Positions 19,068 through 28,183 of a DNA stretch of 64,000 bases are shown here, piece after piece. The notes beneath the pieces are model-generated. The model made no database searches. It worked only from the letters and a program-made list of their open reading frames with translations, and was not told where the DNA came from. Numbering within the stretch: position 1 is the first letter of the stretch; every line of letters starts with the position of its first letter. The position numbers were made by a program, and so were the translations under genes. The stretch covers positions 2,294,001 through 2,358,000 of the forward strand of contig OX463829.1 of NCBI GenBank assembly GCA_949825045.1, given 5' to 3'. This stretch comes from Argyresthia goedartella. Taxonomy: Eukaryota > Arthropoda > Insecta > Lepidoptera > Argyresthiidae.

Positions 19068-21950
19068 ATGCACTATCAAAATGTCAGAGGCATAAAAAGT
19101 CGGTTGGCGTATTGGCAGAATAATTTGATTATTTTAGAGCACGACCTAGTCGCCGCAACTGAAACCTTTTTAGACACGTCCGTCGGCGATGCGGAGGTAA
19201 CGGCGGGGGGCTGGAGCATACTGCGCCGGGACCGCGCCACCGCGTGCGGAGGCGTACTGCTCGCCGCCCGCCCTGGCATCACGCTTCGCCGACGTCGTGA
19301 CCTCGAGACAGAAAATGGAGAAGATCTTTGGGCAACCTTCTCTCTAGATGGGGCCCAATTCACAATCTGCGTCGTCTATGTGGATCCCAGCATGATGAGA
19401 AATAAGAAAAAAATTACACAAGCCGAAAAAGACGCCCAATACCTTAGTTGGTTTACAAAAACCGAGGAGAACATGTCGGAACTAAGTGGAACTTTAATCA
19501 TCCTGGGTGACCTAAATCTGAACAGTGCGTCAGTGTCTGTTACGAATTATTATTGTTTTTTTCTCAGTGTTTGTAGTCTGTATGAGACGAATGAGGTGAG
19601 GAATGCTCACGGTGGCGTGCTTGATGTGGTGCTGCTGCCGGAGACCGTCCGTGGCGTAACTGTGCGCACCTCCGTGTCAGGCAGCATGGTGCCACGCACT
19701 GACGCCTACCACCCGCCTCTCGACGTCATTGTGCCGCTGTTGAAAGCGCAAGACGCGGATGGACGATCCGGCCGTCTGGATCCCAGCAACATTCGCGGCC
19801 ACAATGACTGGAACTTTGCCAAAGGCAACCACACAGTCCTGTATGAGCTCATGTGTAGCGTATCGTGGGACGATGTTGTCGTAGCTCGCGATGTGGAGAC
19901 GGCAGTTGGCCGCTTTTACGATGCCATTTACGGGGTTTTGAATAAATCGATCCCCAAGAAGAACAGGCCTAACCAACCTTCCAGGCGGTATCCAGTGTGG
20001 TTTACTGGTGATATTATTAGGGATCTTGCCACTAAGGCAAAGCTCCATCGTAAATGGAAATCGTCGGAGAGGCCAGCTGACTACTCAGCATTCAGTGAGC
20101 TGAGAGCCAACATAAAGTCCCGCGTAGCTACAGCATACACGAACCATATGCTAAATATTGAAGGTAATATTAGATCTAACCCGCGTGCGTTTTGGAAACA
20201 TGTGAGTGGCCTCAGATCAAAGGGTGGTTTTGAATCTCGGGTCACGCATCAGGGGCAAGAGTGTGTCGGAGAGGAAGCAGCCGCCGCTTTTGCAGACTAC
20301 TTCTCTGACGTTTTCCTCACCGACGTTCCGGCGCTTGCACCGGACCTGGTAAACAGTTCCGATGCCTCGCGCACGGCTAACTACGTCCAAATTTCACATG
20401 TTTCCCATAGGGATGTAGAGCAGGGACTGAGGCAGCTTAGGCCAAGGAGCGCAATTGGACCGGACAACGTCCCTCCTTACTTTTTAAAGGCCTACAGTAA
20501 TCAGCTAGTTATACCGTTGGGTCACATCTTCAACTTAGCTCTCGAGCAAGGGAAGTACCCTACCAGCTGGAAGCTCTCTCGAGTCAGTCCTATGCCCAAG
20601 TCTAGTGACACTGCCTCTGTAAATCAATATCGACCGATTGCGATCCTGAATTCATTGGCAAAATTGTTCGAGTCAATCATATACGGTAAAATCTGGCCCC
20701 AGATTGCGCCGTTTTTATGTGACTCGCAACACGGATTCAGGAGTCGTCGCTCAGTAACCACCAACTTACTGACGTTAGTCGAGTTGGTCTCAGAGAGCAT
20801 GGATCGGGGATGTCAGGTGGACGTCGCCTATCTGGACTTCCGCAAGGCGTTCGATAGAGTCGATAACGACGTCCTAATGAAGAAATTGTGTGCCATTGGA
20901 TTTGCCCCACGGCTGTTGGTTCTCTTCGCTGACTACCTGAAGAACCGCCAACAATACGTGCGACATGGCTGTTATGAGTCCCAGCCGTACCACACACGGT
21001 CAGGTGTTAGCCAAGGCTCGATCCTTGGTCCGTTGTTATTTATCATCATGATAAATGACCTGGAATCTGAACTGAAACACGCCAATTGCCTTTTGTACGC
21101 GGACGATCTGAAACTGGTACTTCCCGTGAAGTCAGTGAATGATTGTAGGCTACTACAGGAAGATTTAGACGCGGTTCATAGTTGGAGTGTGAACAACAAG
21201 CTTCTATTCAATACTGAAAAGTGCTGTATAATGTCCTTCACGCGCTCTCCACGGCCTATTAGCGCGACGTATACACTCGGCACTGAGTCTCTGACTCGAG
21301 TGTATTCGATGAAGGACCTCGGTGTTACGTTCGACCCTAAACTTACATTCCATGAGCATGTGAGCACTTTAGCCAAGGAATGCTTCAGAAGATTAGGGTT
21401 TGTGATACGGAATAGTAAGGGATTCCATAACTTGGGTGTGGTCCAGCTTCTATACACGGCCCTAGTGAGAACCAAACTTGAATCTAGCTCGGTTGTTTGG
21501 AATCCGCACGAAAGCTCATACGTCCTTATGCTCGAGAAGGTACACAAAGCTTTTCTTAGATACCTATATAAGAGGAAATTTGGATACTACCCTTACCTTT
21601 ATCCATCCGATTTTATTTTAGGTATGCTTGGATTTAACTCACTAGAGGTGAGACGTAACACCGAACAGCTTCTGACTGTGTGTCGATTATTGCGAGGCGA
21701 CAGTGACTGCGCAGCGCTTGTCAGTGCCGTATGCGCGCTTTACGTGCCTGACAACTACCTACGCGCTCGAAGGCACCAGCTGCTAGCGGGCGGCTCGCAC
21801 CGCACGGTGGCGCGCCTGCAGTCTCCGCTGGTCCGGGCACGGAATAGCCTCAATGCACTGTTGGCCGCAGCACCATTGAATGATCTGTTTGGTGATGCAT
21901 GGAGGGATATTGTGCGAGAATGTGGAAGGTTCTGTGAGAAGATTGCATGA
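19068..21950 (+). CDS. LINE ORF2: AP-like endonuclease and reverse transcriptase
   Basis: 960 residues, starting at an ATG ten bases after the ORF1 stop and in a different frame. The N-terminal endonuclease shows HYQNVRGI at the start, E32 in ATETFLD, D148 in LGDLNLN and D212/H215 in DAYHPP (the usual SDH is altered). Reverse transcriptase boxes are NQYRPIAIL, HGFRSRRSV, LDFRKAFDRV with D590, SGVSQGSILGPLLF, LLYADDLKLV with D679 and D680, and MKDLGVTFD. There is no RNase H. No stop or frameshift occurs over its length, which is unusual for this window. Expected function is target-primed reverse transcription of the element's own RNA. Confidence 0.92.
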   Translation: MHYQNVRGIKSRLAYWQNNLIILEHDLVAATETFLDTSVGDAEVTAGGWSILRRDRATACGGVLLAARPGITLRRRRDLETENGEDLWATFSLDGAQFTICVVYVDPSMMRNKKKITQAEKDAQYLSWFTKTEENMSELSGTLIILGDLNLNSASVSVTNYYCFFLSVCSLYETNEVRNAHGGVLDVVLLPETVRGVTVRTSVSGSMVPRTDAYHPPLDVIVPLLKAQDADGRSGRLDPSNIRGHNDWNFAKGNHTVLYELMCSVSWDDVVVARDVETAVGRFYDAIYGVLNKSIPKKNRPNQPSRRYPVWFTGDIIRDLATKAKLHRKWKSSERPADYSAFSELRANIKSRVATAYTNHMLNIEGNIRSNPRAFWKHVSGLRSKGGFESRVTHQGQECVGEEAAAAFADYFSDVFLTDVPALAPDLVNSSDASRTANYVQISHVSHRDVEQGLRQLRPRSAIGPDNVPPYFLKAYSNQLVIPLGHIFNLALEQGKYPTSWKLSRVSPMPKSSDTASVNQYRPIAILNSLAKLFESIIYGKIWPQIAPFLCDSQHGFRSRRSVTTNLLTLVELVSESMDRGCQVDVAYLDFRKAFDRVDNDVLMKKLCAIGFAPRLLVLFADYLKNRQQYVRHGCYESQPYHTRSGVSQGSILGPLLFIIMINDLESELKHANCLLYADDLKLVLPVKSVNDCRLLQEDLDAVHSWSVNNKLLFNTEKCCIMSFTRSPRPISATYTLGTESLTRVYSMKDLGVTFDPKLTFHEHVSTLAKECFRRLGFVIRNSKGFHNLGVVQLLYTALVRTKLESSSVVWNPHESSYVLMLEKVHKAFLRYLYKRKFGYYPYLYPSDFILGMLGFNSLEVRRNTEQLLTVCRLLRGDSDCAALVSAVCALYVPDNYLRARRHQLLAGGSHRTVARLQSPLVRARNSLNALLAAAPLNDLFGDAWRDIVRECGRFCEKIA

Positions 21951-22154
21951 TAGTGTAGTCTTGTAATTATTTTCTCGAATGTTTATGGATATAATGATAA
22001 TATGGTAACTGCATTTATACGATTGAATTTAACTTATTATATTTGACATAATTATGGTAAATTAATTTGTAATAATTGAATTGTATTGTATTTTCTAATT
22101 TTGTATATTTGTGTCGACTTGGCTTTGCTGTAATGGCACAAATAGATTATGTAA

Positions 22155-22166
22155 ATAAATAAATAA

Positions 22167-22202
<36 letters not shown>
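22155..22202 (+). repeat. AAATA-type tail of the CR1-like LINE
   Basis: A run of AAAT/TAAA units closes the LINE and abuts the ATATCT duplication. Such simple tails are typical of CR1/Jockey-group LINE 3' ends. Confidence 0.85.
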
Positions 22203-22208
22203 ATATCT

Positions 22209-22788
22209 GTGATAGAATTGCACCCAACCCCGCTTGTGACGCATCCACTGTTAAAATCAGTTTAGCGCATGGGTCACAATGTGCCAAAACTTGCGTTTTG
22301 CACATTTTGACCCATTTTGCAGCGGCGCTCGACAGACCAAAAACCATTCTTGTGTATTTGAAAAGTCCTCGGTGGGTGTTTATGCACGTAAGGTCCTGTG
22401 ACTCTTCTGGTAGACAGAATTGGTTGTATGCCATTAAAAGGTCAATTTTACTGAATCGCACGCCACCATGAATTTTCAAAAATAAGTCCTCGACGGTGGG
22501 CAATGGATACCTTTCGATGACTAATTGTTTGTTCAATGTCACGGAATAATCGGCACATAAACGGATACCACCTTCTTTCTTAAGAACCGGTACTATCGGG
22601 GAGTCATACTCTGAATGCTCAGCAGGCAGGAGGATGCCCAATTCCAAAAGATGATCAATTTCATCATTGATTTTGTCTCTCAGAGCATAAGGGACTGGCC
22701 GAGCCTTGAAAAATATTGGCTTTGAATTTGGCTTTAAATAAAGTTTTACTTTATACTTATTGAAACAACCCAGATCGCCAGTAAACAA
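22209..22788 (-). pseudogene. Gypsy reverse transcriptase with the catalytic centre deleted
   Basis: The N-terminal half of the RT is clear: LELGILLPAEHSEYDSPIVP, KEGGIRLCADY, RYPLPTVEDL, RFSKIDLLMAYNQ and VFGLSSA. Immediately after this the frame jumps to the RNase H connection (KWVKMCKTQ, VLAHCDP, TVDASQAG). The segment that should hold the YxDD active site and thumb, normally well over 100 residues, is absent. The join is in frame. An in-frame TGA at 22816-22818 separates this part from the protease. Confidence 0.88.
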
Positions 22789-22815
22789 ATTCGGAAAATT
22801 GCGAACAAATTCATC

Positions 22816-23266
22816 TCATTCGCATGTCGCTGACTTCTTGCAATAGTGCACAGCGGCTGGTGCTAATTCTAAATTAAACATTTGAATAAAATCTCTGCCT
22901 AACAATGGAGGGCCGCCGCGACGGACTACATAGAAGTCAAGCGTCTGAGTTTTGTCAAGATAAGAGATGGGCAATTGAACATAACCCGTTGTTTCGATGC
23001 TACCACCTGTATAACTTAATAATTTTTTATCTGACTGTAGCAAAGAGGCGTCTCTAAAGTAACCAGAATAAGGTTTGCTCCGAGATGGCACTGACAGCTG
23101 ATCCACTGTCTATCTGAAATTCTAAACTTAGCCCGCCAATGTTCACGTGCTCTGTCATCGGTTTCCCTTGATGACACTGAATGTTAAATACAAACTCACC
23201 ATCACCTCCCACATCCTCAAAAACCTCCTTAATATAGTTTACTTTTTTGTCACACATTTTACGCAA
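22816..23266 (-). pseudogene. Gypsy aspartic protease, frameshifted
   Basis: The active-site region reads FQIDSGSAVSAIS, with DSG in place of the more common DTG. After a frameshift near 23080 the C-terminal part continues with PPLLGRDFI, the conserved flap-side box of retroelement proteases. It follows the nucleocapsid-like region and precedes the RT, in the normal gypsy order. Confidence 0.8.
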
Positions 23267-23954
23267 ATGCCCCTTGATGCCGCACTTACGGCACTTATAT
23301 TTGACATACCGGCACTTGTCTTCACTGTGATTAGCTTAACCACAAACACTACATTTTGCACCCTTCTTGATGCTGAACAAAGCGCCATCCTGATGAGTGG
23401 TGGCCAGGGCCATAGACCCCGCTGCCTGACGTGCACACTGCACGTTCTGCGCCAACTCCATGGCCTTGGTCAGAGTAAGATCCTTCAGGACCTGGGAAAA
23501 CAGCTTCTCCCGTTCGCGACCTGCCGCCATGCCCATTACGAAGCGGTCAAGTAGTGCTTCCTCGAGGTTTTTGAAGTTACAGTTAGCGGCTAAACTTCTA
23601 ATTCTGGCCGCCCATTGTGCGAAGCCCTCGCCTGGCCGTTGTAGATGCAGAATGAAAATGGTATCTTTCTGCAAAGACGCAAAGTTTTGGAGTGAAGTGA
23701 TCGTCCAGCAGTTTGATTATAACTTCAAATCTGATGTCTTCAATTTTTTGCGGCAATGCCAAGTCGCCGGCCAGTTTGTGGGTTGTCTCGCTGAGTGCGC
23801 TCAAAAGTATGGCTCTTCGTTTGATGCCTGCCTTGTCCGTTTCGATATTTATATCGTTGGCAATAAACCATTGTAATAGCCTCTGTTTGTAGCTATCCCA
23901 CTGTTGGCTGGAATGGTCAAAAGTGGATAAAATGCCGAAGGTCGTGCCCGCCAT
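23250..23954 (-). pseudogene. Gypsy Gag, frameshifted
   Basis: It starts at ATG 23954, just inside the 5' LTR and primer site, with a capsid-like opening (FDHSSQQWDSYKQRL). A frameshift near 23665 moves the rest to another frame (FAQWAARIRSLAANC, RFVMGM). Two CCHC zinc knuckles follow (CSVCG...H...C and CRKCGIKGHLRKMC); the first contains an in-frame stop at about 23336. Gag normally forms the particle around the element RNA; this copy cannot make the full protein. Confidence 0.82.
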
Positions 23955-23958
23955 TATC

Positions 23959-23980
23959 GCGAGTCCGATTTCTCGCCACG
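23959..23980 (-). other. Primer-binding site of the gypsy element
   Basis: On the coding strand TGGCGAGAAATC begins two bases after the 5' LTR. TGG pairs with the CCA end of a tRNA; the primer tRNA is not identified. Confidence 0.65.
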
Positions 23981-24108
23981 TGTTAGATCTTAGAGGCACT
24001 GAGATAGGCGGGGACAGACAAGTGAAACACACACGAACTGATTACGCACTGAGCCTTTATTCCGAGAAAGAGCGGCAGGGTACGCGGGCGCAGCTTTAAT
24101 ACCTAACA
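23981..24108 (-). repeat. Gypsy 5' LTR
   Basis: 128 bp, TGTTAG...TAACA. It is identical to 15215-15345 except for one A/G difference and a 3-base deletion in GCAGCCGC. Confidence 0.95.
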
Positions 24109-24290
24109 CCGAGGTATTATTATTTTATTATTTTTATTTTTATATATAGAAAACATCAAGACTAAGAAACAAATATTCATGCTCATCACACAAATTTTTG
24201 CCCTTACCAGGAATCAAACCCAGGACCGTCAGCTCCGTAGGCAGGGTCAACACCCGCTGGGCTAAACCGGTCTTCAGTTTGAAAGTTTTT
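24109..24290 (-). mobile_element. SINE-3 copy (antisense), with possible SINE-2 end at 24109-24126
   Basis: On the minus strand the head reads GACCGGTTTAGCCCAGCGGG (A-box) and GGTCCTGGGTTTGATTCCTGG (B-box), then GTGTGATGAGCATGAATATT. The family recurs at 37975. The first bases next to the LTR (CCGAGGTATTATTATT) resemble the end of SINE-2. Confidence 0.75.
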
Positions 24291-24323
24291 AATCCTAAAA
24301 ACCAAATTTTACACTAAGCAACT

Positions 24324-24363
24324 AAAGGCACTCCTTATGTACTCTTACATAAGGAGTGCCTTT
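24324..24363. repeat. Perfect 18-bp hairpin, 4-base loop
   Basis: AAAGGCACTCCTTATGTA and its exact reverse complement are separated by CTCT. The right arm ends in a T-run, so it could look like a terminator, but no gene leads into it. Confidence 0.85.
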
Positions 24364-24409
24364 TTGACATAACATAATTAGTACCTGGCTAAGCTTAGTT
24401 GGTTCAGAA

Positions 24410-24600
24410 TGCTTGTTGAAAATAGTTTCTAGCGGTGATGGAAAACATCTTGAGGAAACCTTTATATCTCGAGAGCCACGGCGATGGGCTAGCCCCCTGT
24501 CAGGCAAAAATGGAGTATTGAATAACTGGCTAAAATTGGGCACACCGGTGCCTCTGCCACCTCGTATGGGAGAAGGAGTGACACTATGTTATATTATGTG
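24410..24600 (+). mobile_element. SINE-4, 3' part
   Basis: AACATCTTGAGGAAACCTTT, then CGGCGATGGGCTAGCC, GAATAACTGGCTAAAATTGG and CCACCTCGTATGGGAGAAGG follow in the order seen at 11080. It lacks a clear tRNA-like head. Confidence 0.6.
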
Positions 24601-25414
24601 AAAGAAAGAAATAAAGAAAACTTTCACTCATATCGCAAGCGACGCAGCTAAACTATTCAGCAGGATAAGAAGCTGTACTGACCACTCGCTGAAGTGAAGA
24701 AACAGCAAGCGCAAACTTACTTTGACGTACGCCCAAAATACCCACTCGGAAAGGGTTCCCACAATACATCGTCCAAAAACAGAAACAAGCAAGCACTGGC
24801 TCTAACAAACCAATACAAAAGCACTTGTTAACACGTTTGTGCTGGAGTTTAGGGGTGTTTGTCAAACTTTTAAATCATAAGCAAGGCGCTTACCTTATTT
24901 TCGTCCGCCTTTCCTTGGAAAGTATTTCTGAGCTACAGTTAGGTGTAAGGCTTAGTTAGCGAACTGTGTCGTTGTTCGAAGAATCCGCGTTCTGAAAATT
25001 CAGCCGAAAACTGTTGTTTGGGCGCCAAGCCAATCGACGTAGTCAGCTTTGCGGGTGAAGTGGGAGAGCGGACTGTAAATGCATGCGTTTTCATAAATGT
25101 AAACTAGAACAACCTATATATCCATCTTAAATGACCAGAAAGGTAAACAAATGTCACGTGATTAAAACATTAGATATTCGATAAGGATCACTCGAGTTAG
25201 GCGAACACATTTAGAATAGAATTGAATAGAAATAAATTTATTCGGACTACAAAACACACCAACATTGCATACAAAAAAAAAGCAAAAGAACTGGTACACA
25301 CAACACAAATAAACAGGTGAAACATACAATTAAAGGCAATATTAACAGCAACATATAAAACAGAAGAGAATAACTCAAAACAAAAGTATAACATATTATG
25401 TGTAAAATTTACGT
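24601..25414. other. No supported gene
   Basis: A 70-codon minus-strand frame at 24653-24865 has no recognisable domain. The segment 25200-25260 resembles a reversed LINE tail (AATAAATTTATTCGGAC) but is not assignable. Confidence 0.4.
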
Positions 25415-25579
25415 TTAATACGCAAAATTAAATTTTGCGGCCACATTGAAATCGTGAAGTGTGTGTCGAAGCAGCGAATAGGTTCCGACTCCGCATGTGT
25501 CACAGGGCCTACAGGTCCTGCAACGCTGGTATTCTGTCGGCACCTTATCAAAGAGGGGATGATAATATAAGGGTGGGTG
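25415..25579 (-). CDS. Unrecognised cysteine-rich C-terminal frame
   Basis: A 54-codon open stretch without its own ATG ends at TAA (25415-25417). It has four cysteines in CRTCRPCDTC followed by LLRHTLHDFN. The position just before an AATAAA-rich, tail-like stretch suggests the 3' end of a retroelement protein or a terminal exon. I cannot identify it and it may be chance. Confidence 0.2.
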   Translation of the reverse strand, partial: HPPLYYHPLFDKVPTEYQRCRTCRPCDTCGVGTYSLLRHTLHDFNVAAKFNFAY

Positions 25580-26376
25580 TTAATAAAATGACGATTGCTA
25601 AGTATATGTAAATATCTACAGTAATAAAGACATTTGTGATTTGGAATTTAAACTACTTTTTATTAAATCCGAATATATAATCATAAATAAAAAGACAAAG
25701 TCATAAAAATTAATAAAATAAATAGATTACGAGGAATGTTTATTAAATATGTAGGTAAGGAAGTAATATGCATTAATAAACACTTAATACGAAAAATACA
25801 ACAATGGCAGAGAATAGAAGGGATATTGAGTAATAATGAATGCTAGCATGTAGATTGTTGAATGACTTGACCGATTCAAAAACGTCCTTCAAAAACTAAG
25901 CTTTGGCTTTATAATGGCAAATGCGGGAGCTTTCAGATTCAGATTCCACTGAAATCTGGTCTAAATTCTGCTTAGGGTTTGGGTCTAGAATCGTTTAGCT
26001 GGAGAAGGGGGTAAAAGGGGTTAAATCTGGTAGCGGCTGGGTCCCTGATTATATTCCTATTAAAAGGTAATGCATATTTATCGATATATTAATAAAAAAT
26101 AGTTTCTAACCTCAAATCAGATAAACAGCGACAACGAAACGTACAAATAGGCAATTGAAGACGAATATGGTGGTGTAAAAACTGTCTGTGGTCAAAAACG
26201 TCACACAAAATCGATGAAACGGAACGTAAAAAATAATCGAGTTTCATTCATTCAGTTTCTTCTCGAGTTTTGTGAACGTTTTTTGTTGCGTTTCGTTTTG
26301 GAATAGAAAAAAAAATAATTGAGAACTGTTCTATCTTCTGTATATAGCTAAGGGACTGTCCTGTCAGTGATTATTG
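25580..26376. other. AT-rich filler, no gene seen
   Basis: No repeat family or gene was recognised. A TGAAATCTG/CAGATTT mini-inverted stretch near 25935-25960 is minor. Confidence 0.45.
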
Positions 26377-26736
26377 TTACTCAATAGATCTTAGTTTTGT
26401 TATGTTATCAATATTAGTATTACTACTAAGTCCTACACAAGGAATCTCTGTCATACTAGTTATAACAGGGTCAAATAATAAATTAAATGCTGAATTCATA
26501 GCAAGTTGTTTTAAACAATAGTTAGAAAGATAAACACTATCTTTTGTCTGCCTAAAGTCAGAAATTAATATATTAATGTCAAGATAAATATTATTGTCAT
26601 TTCTACCTGATATATTGTACATAAATTGATTCAGCCTATTTATGGAGTTGTAACATCCTTTTGAAGATGGAACTTTATAAGGAAATGCACAAGTCTCAAT
26701 CTTTTTACACCAAGTTTGTTGAGCGAATCTAAACAG
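26377..26736 (-). CDS. Unrecognised 119-codon open frame
   Basis: The frame is open from a stop at 26737-26739 to a stop at 26377-26379. The first ATG is at 26622, leaving 81 residues; upstream codons also read sensibly (WCKKIETCAFPY, GCYNSINRLNQF), so the frame may be an exon or a truncated gene. It is asparagine- and isoleucine-rich, has four to five cysteines and no clear signal peptide or membrane span. No family is recognised. Fit with a chance frame in AT-rich DNA is poor but possible. Confidence 0.3.
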   Translation of the reverse strand: MFRFAQQTWCKKIETCAFPYKVPSSKGCYNSINRLNQFMYNISGRNDNNIYLDINILISDFRQTKDSVYLSNYCLKQLAMNSAFNLLFDPVITSMTEIPCVGLSSNTNIDNITKLRSIE

Positions 26737-26748
26737 TTAATCAGCACA

Positions 26749-26873
26749 CGTAGCATGTTTACCCCCGCGGGGTGTAGCGATGAGGGAAAGTGAGAGACAG
26801 AGCTATACACTACAAATAGCTTTGTCCCTCACTTTCCCACGCGACGACACCCCCCCGCGGTCACCGTGCTACG
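26749..26873. repeat. GC-rich fold-back element, 58-bp arms
   Basis: Arms at 26749-26806 and 26816-26873 are inverted copies, roughly 80% identical, around a 9-base loop (ACACTACAA). Shared blocks include CGTAGCA, CCGCGGGG, GGGAAAGTGAG and AAGCTAT/GAGCTAT. It is strikingly GC-rich against its AT-rich flanks. Confidence 0.8.
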
Positions 26874-27142
26874 GGGGCAGGTCTACTTGTTTAACCCAAT
26901 TACTATTAACCACCAACAAAACAATGGTACTGCATTTGCTAAAACTACCATTCAAAAATCAATGTACCAGTTTTGTGTATGGAGCACAGGGCACCATATG
27001 CAATAATATAAATATAAATAAAGTAAGAAACTATAATAGTTAAGCCAGCTAAAAAACCAAGATAAAAATTCACCAACTTAAAATATGATTATGTTACTTG
27101 TACATACATTTTAAAATACTTTGTACAAAACTTAAATATGCA

Positions 27143-27144
<2 letters not shown>

Positions 27145-27190
<46 letters not shown>

Positions 27191-27345
27191 AAGAAAATAA
27201 AGCGCCCCGGACCATATCAGATGCAAAGGTCCCCATCACGCTGGCGGCGTTTCCGCGCTGCACTGCGAGGGAGATCCTCTGCATAAGATAGGACCCGGAG
27301 CGGCGGTCATAGCCACGGTCCCTCAGGCGGCGCCCAGCCAGCTTC
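27145..27345 (-). pseudogene. RT-nuclease element, 3'-end copy
   Basis: On the minus strand the frame reads RRLRDRGYDRRSGSYLMQRI, then SLAVQRGNAASVMGTF and a TAG stop at 27189-27191. This matches the last about 50 residues of the 6649-9348 protein almost residue for residue, including the stop position. Only this 3' end is present; upstream sequence from 27346 does not match. A long CA repeat (27145-27181) lies directly beyond the stop, as in the first copy. Confidence 0.85.
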
Positions 27346-28183
27346 CATGCAAAATTAGTATGCAGCCTGGGTTAGCTGATTCAATTCCTTATTGTTAGTT
27401 TATTTTCCAATATTCAATCGCCGCGTCAGGAAAAACGTTCAGGGCGATAGTAGATAAATTGGCACAAAATCCGTTGACATCTCTCACTCCACATTTAGTG
27501 CTAGTCACCCGTTCGCGAAATGTCCAGTATCCTCACCACACAAACCTACTCCTTTTACACGTTCCTCCGTTCTTATTCTGTTCATCATAAGGTCTATAAC
27601 GTTACTGCAACGGTGTAGTTTACCTTGAAAGTGTGTGTACGTGATCCGTTTTGCTTATTCGGGTTTAGTATAGGAGCTAATGATGTAATTGTAAATTGCA
27701 GTGTATATAGAACCAATTTGGTATTTAAGCCGCCTCACTGCTGCTAATTGAAACCAAAGTATCGGGTGATAAGACTGGGATGCACAGCTGCCAACAAAAG
27801 CTTGACTGACACTTACACGGCCGAATGAACAAACTGCTCAAATAAATTGCCGCTTATGTCGTACTTGGCTGTCAGTTCCCGAGGGAGCTACAGCGACACC
27901 ATGATGCTGAGTGTTCTTCAAACTTTGGGATGGGAATTCGGGCCATTGTCACGGTTTCGTGACTTCTAAGTTGCACTTAACTTCAGCAACATTTCATGCG
28001 TTCAGTCCTGAGTGTTGTTTGTGTCGTTGTTGTTTTTGGTTCCCACGAAAACTCTATACCCGTTTTGTGTTGCAACGAGATCTATTGTTTGTGTATAATT
28101 ATCCAAAATTGTGTTGCATGTTAGGTTAATGAAGAGGCCCCATAATTCGGTATTGGACAAGGTACTCAAATAAATCTCTGTTG
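27346..28183. other. No gene seen
   Basis: Open frames here are short and lack recognisable motifs. Confidence 0.45.

Larger units (their letters stand above)
17368..22202 (+). mobile_element. Full-length CR1-like LINE inserted in the gypsy
   Basis: The element is flanked by ATATCT at 17362-17367 and 22203-22208, a 6-bp target duplication. It has a leader of about 0.5 kb with a tRNA-like A/B-box pair, two long uninterrupted reading frames ten bases apart, a short UTR and an AAATA-type repeat tail (22155-22202). Removal of the insert restores frame to the gypsy, which supports these boundaries. Both proteins look intact, so the copy may be young and possibly competent. It is placed in the CR1/Jockey group by its ORF1 PHD finger and endonuclease-RT order. 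Confidence 0.88.
15215..24108 (-). mobile_element. Ty3/gypsy LTR retrotransposon, defective, interrupted by a LINE
   Basis: Two LTRs (131 and 128 bp) bound the element, which is read right to left: primer site, gag, protease, truncated RT, RNase H, integrase, polypurine tract. Without the LINE at 17368-22202 it is about 4.05 kb, short for the group because the middle of the reverse transcriptase is deleted. Coding parts carry several stops and frameshifts. The LTRs differ by a single substitution and one 3-base gap. I see no target-site duplication at the outer ends (AATAG left, CCGAG right). Confidence 0.9.

Noticed and set aside
24324..24363. Bacterial-type intrinsic terminator
   Set aside because: A stem with trailing Ts fits the shape, but the context is insect DNA with no gene reading into it.
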